Origin: Branchiostoma floridae
Taxonomy: Eukaryota; Chordata; Leptocardii; Amphioxiformes; Branchiostomatidae
DNA length: 36,917 nucleotides
Reading direction: 5' to 3'
Assembly (NCBI RefSeq): GCF_000003815.2
Contig: NC_049988.1
Coordinates: 21,252,246 to 21,289,162 of the forward strand
Part shown: positions 36,184-36,917 of the stretch, piece by piece
How positions within the stretch are numbered: position 1 is the stretch's first letter
Layout: each line of letters opens with the position of its first letter
The notes under the pieces: model-generated
Told to the model about the DNA's origin: nothing
Databases searched by the model: none
Seen by the model: the letters and a program-made list of their open reading frames with translations, nothing else
Translations under genes and position numbers: made by a program

Positions 36184-36765
36184 GTCAGGCTTTACCTTTA
36201 ACCCTTAAACTCTGACCTCTAACCCTTACCCAACATCATCCCTGAGTACAGGCTGTGGGAGGACCTTTGGATCAGGTCAGGCTTTACTTTTAACCCTTAA
36301 ACTCTGACCTCTAACCCTTACCCAACATCATCCCTGAGTACCGAATATGGGAGGACCATTGGATCAGGTCTGGCTTTACCTTTAACCTTTGACCCTTAAA
36401 CTCTAACCCCTAACCCTAACCCAACATCGTCCCTGAGTACCGAATATGGGAGGACCATTGGATCAGGTCAGGCTTTACCTTTAACCTTTGACCCTTAAAC
36501 TCTAACCCCTAACCCTAACCCAACATCGTCCCTGAGTACCGAATATGGGAGGACCATTGGATCAGGTCAGGCTTACCTTTAACCCTTAAACTCTGACCCC
36601 TAACCTTTACCCAACATTGACACTGAGTACAGACTGTGGGAGGACCATTGGATCAGGTCAGGCTTTACCTTTAACCCTTAAACTCTGACCCCTAACCTTT
36701 ACCCAACATCGTCTCTGAGTACAGACTGTGGGAGGACCATTGGATCAGGTCAGGCTTTACCTTTT
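36184..36765 (+). repeat. Donor-side boundary array of exon 45
   Basis: Six extra copies of cccaacatcgtccctgagta, ccgaatatgggaggaccatt, ggatcag with donors at 36276, 36369, 36467, 36566, 36657 and 36749 (real: 36184). Period 91-99 bp. The intron part is gtcaggctttacctttaacc, cttaaactctgacccctaac. Confidence 0.94.
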
Positions 36766-36770
36766 AGGAC

Positions 36771-36836
36771 TCCAGGAAGAATAGTGATACTACATTTAGT
36801 ATCACTAATGGAGATCCAAATAAAACAAACAAACAA
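36771..36836 (+). mobile_element. Retrotransposon 3' tail fragment (copy 2)
   Basis: gactccaggaagaatagtga, tactacatttagtatcacta (hairpin), atggagatccaaataaa and (caaa)n; inserted inside the last unit of the exon 45 array, since tttaacccttaaactctgg resumes after it. Related to 12176-12250. Confidence 0.7.
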
Positions 36837-36917
36837 ACCTTTAACCCTTAAACTCTGGCCTCTAACACTTTCTCAAGTCCTAAAGAGCCTACCCTAGCCC
36901 CACCAGCTGTTTGTTTA

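Noticed and set aside
35588-35655. tRNA gene on the - strand
   Set aside because: A and B boxes are present, but no good acceptor stem; it is the head of a SINE.

Overview
The window is metazoan nuclear DNA that lies entirely inside one large, intron-rich gene on the + strand. The spliced exons read as the middle of TRRAP (Tra1 in yeast), the giant PIKK-family pseudokinase that scaffolds the SAGA and NuA4/TIP60 histone acetyltransferase complexes. I resolve 45 coding exons (about 5.2 kb, about 1,745 codons). Every junction keeps the reading frame. By exon length they correspond to roughly residues 1,080-2,820 of the ~3,860-residue human protein. The start, the N-terminal solenoid, most of the FAT domain, the pseudokinase domain and FATC lie outside the window. 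No second protein-coding gene, functional RNA gene, CRISPR array or operon was found. Promoter, start codon, stop codon and poly(A) site are absent.

The organism is most likely a cephalochordate (amphioxus, Branchiostoma). The protein is close to vertebrate TRRAP. The introns are short and AT-moderate, packed with MITEs and SINE/LINE tails. Above all, many exon-intron boundaries are tandemly copied; this matches my recollection of the 'mirage' minisatellites described at the amphioxus Adh locus. The species cannot be fixed from this window alone.

Layout: 1-8190, exons 1-11 (HEAT solenoid) with large boundary arrays at exons 1, 4, 8 and 9, a 5S-rRNA-derived SINE in intron 6 and a MITE in intron 8. 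8191-16882, exons 12-20, with a candidate 21-nt microexon, acceptor-motif and donor-derived minisatellites, two large inverted-repeat elements and an assembly gap (11903-12002). 16883-19768, a 2.9-kb intron holding a composite element with ~230-bp inverted arms. 19769-29167, exons 21-35, including the most conserved solenoid blocks and a bipartite nuclear localisation signal (exon 27), plus a second gap (25477-25735) inside a palindromic MITE. 29168-36917, exons 36-45, running into the start of the FAT domain, where almost every exon has a boundary array, and a tRNA-headed SINE sits in intron 43.

The distinctive biology is in the non-coding part. About 25 of 45 exons have extra copies of either their donor side or their acceptor side. 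They are usually one polarity only, and the functional exon sits at the exon-proximal end of the array. Thus dozens of decoy splice sites lie within one essential gene. Two SINE insertions share one body but carry different Pol III heads (5S rRNA versus tRNA).
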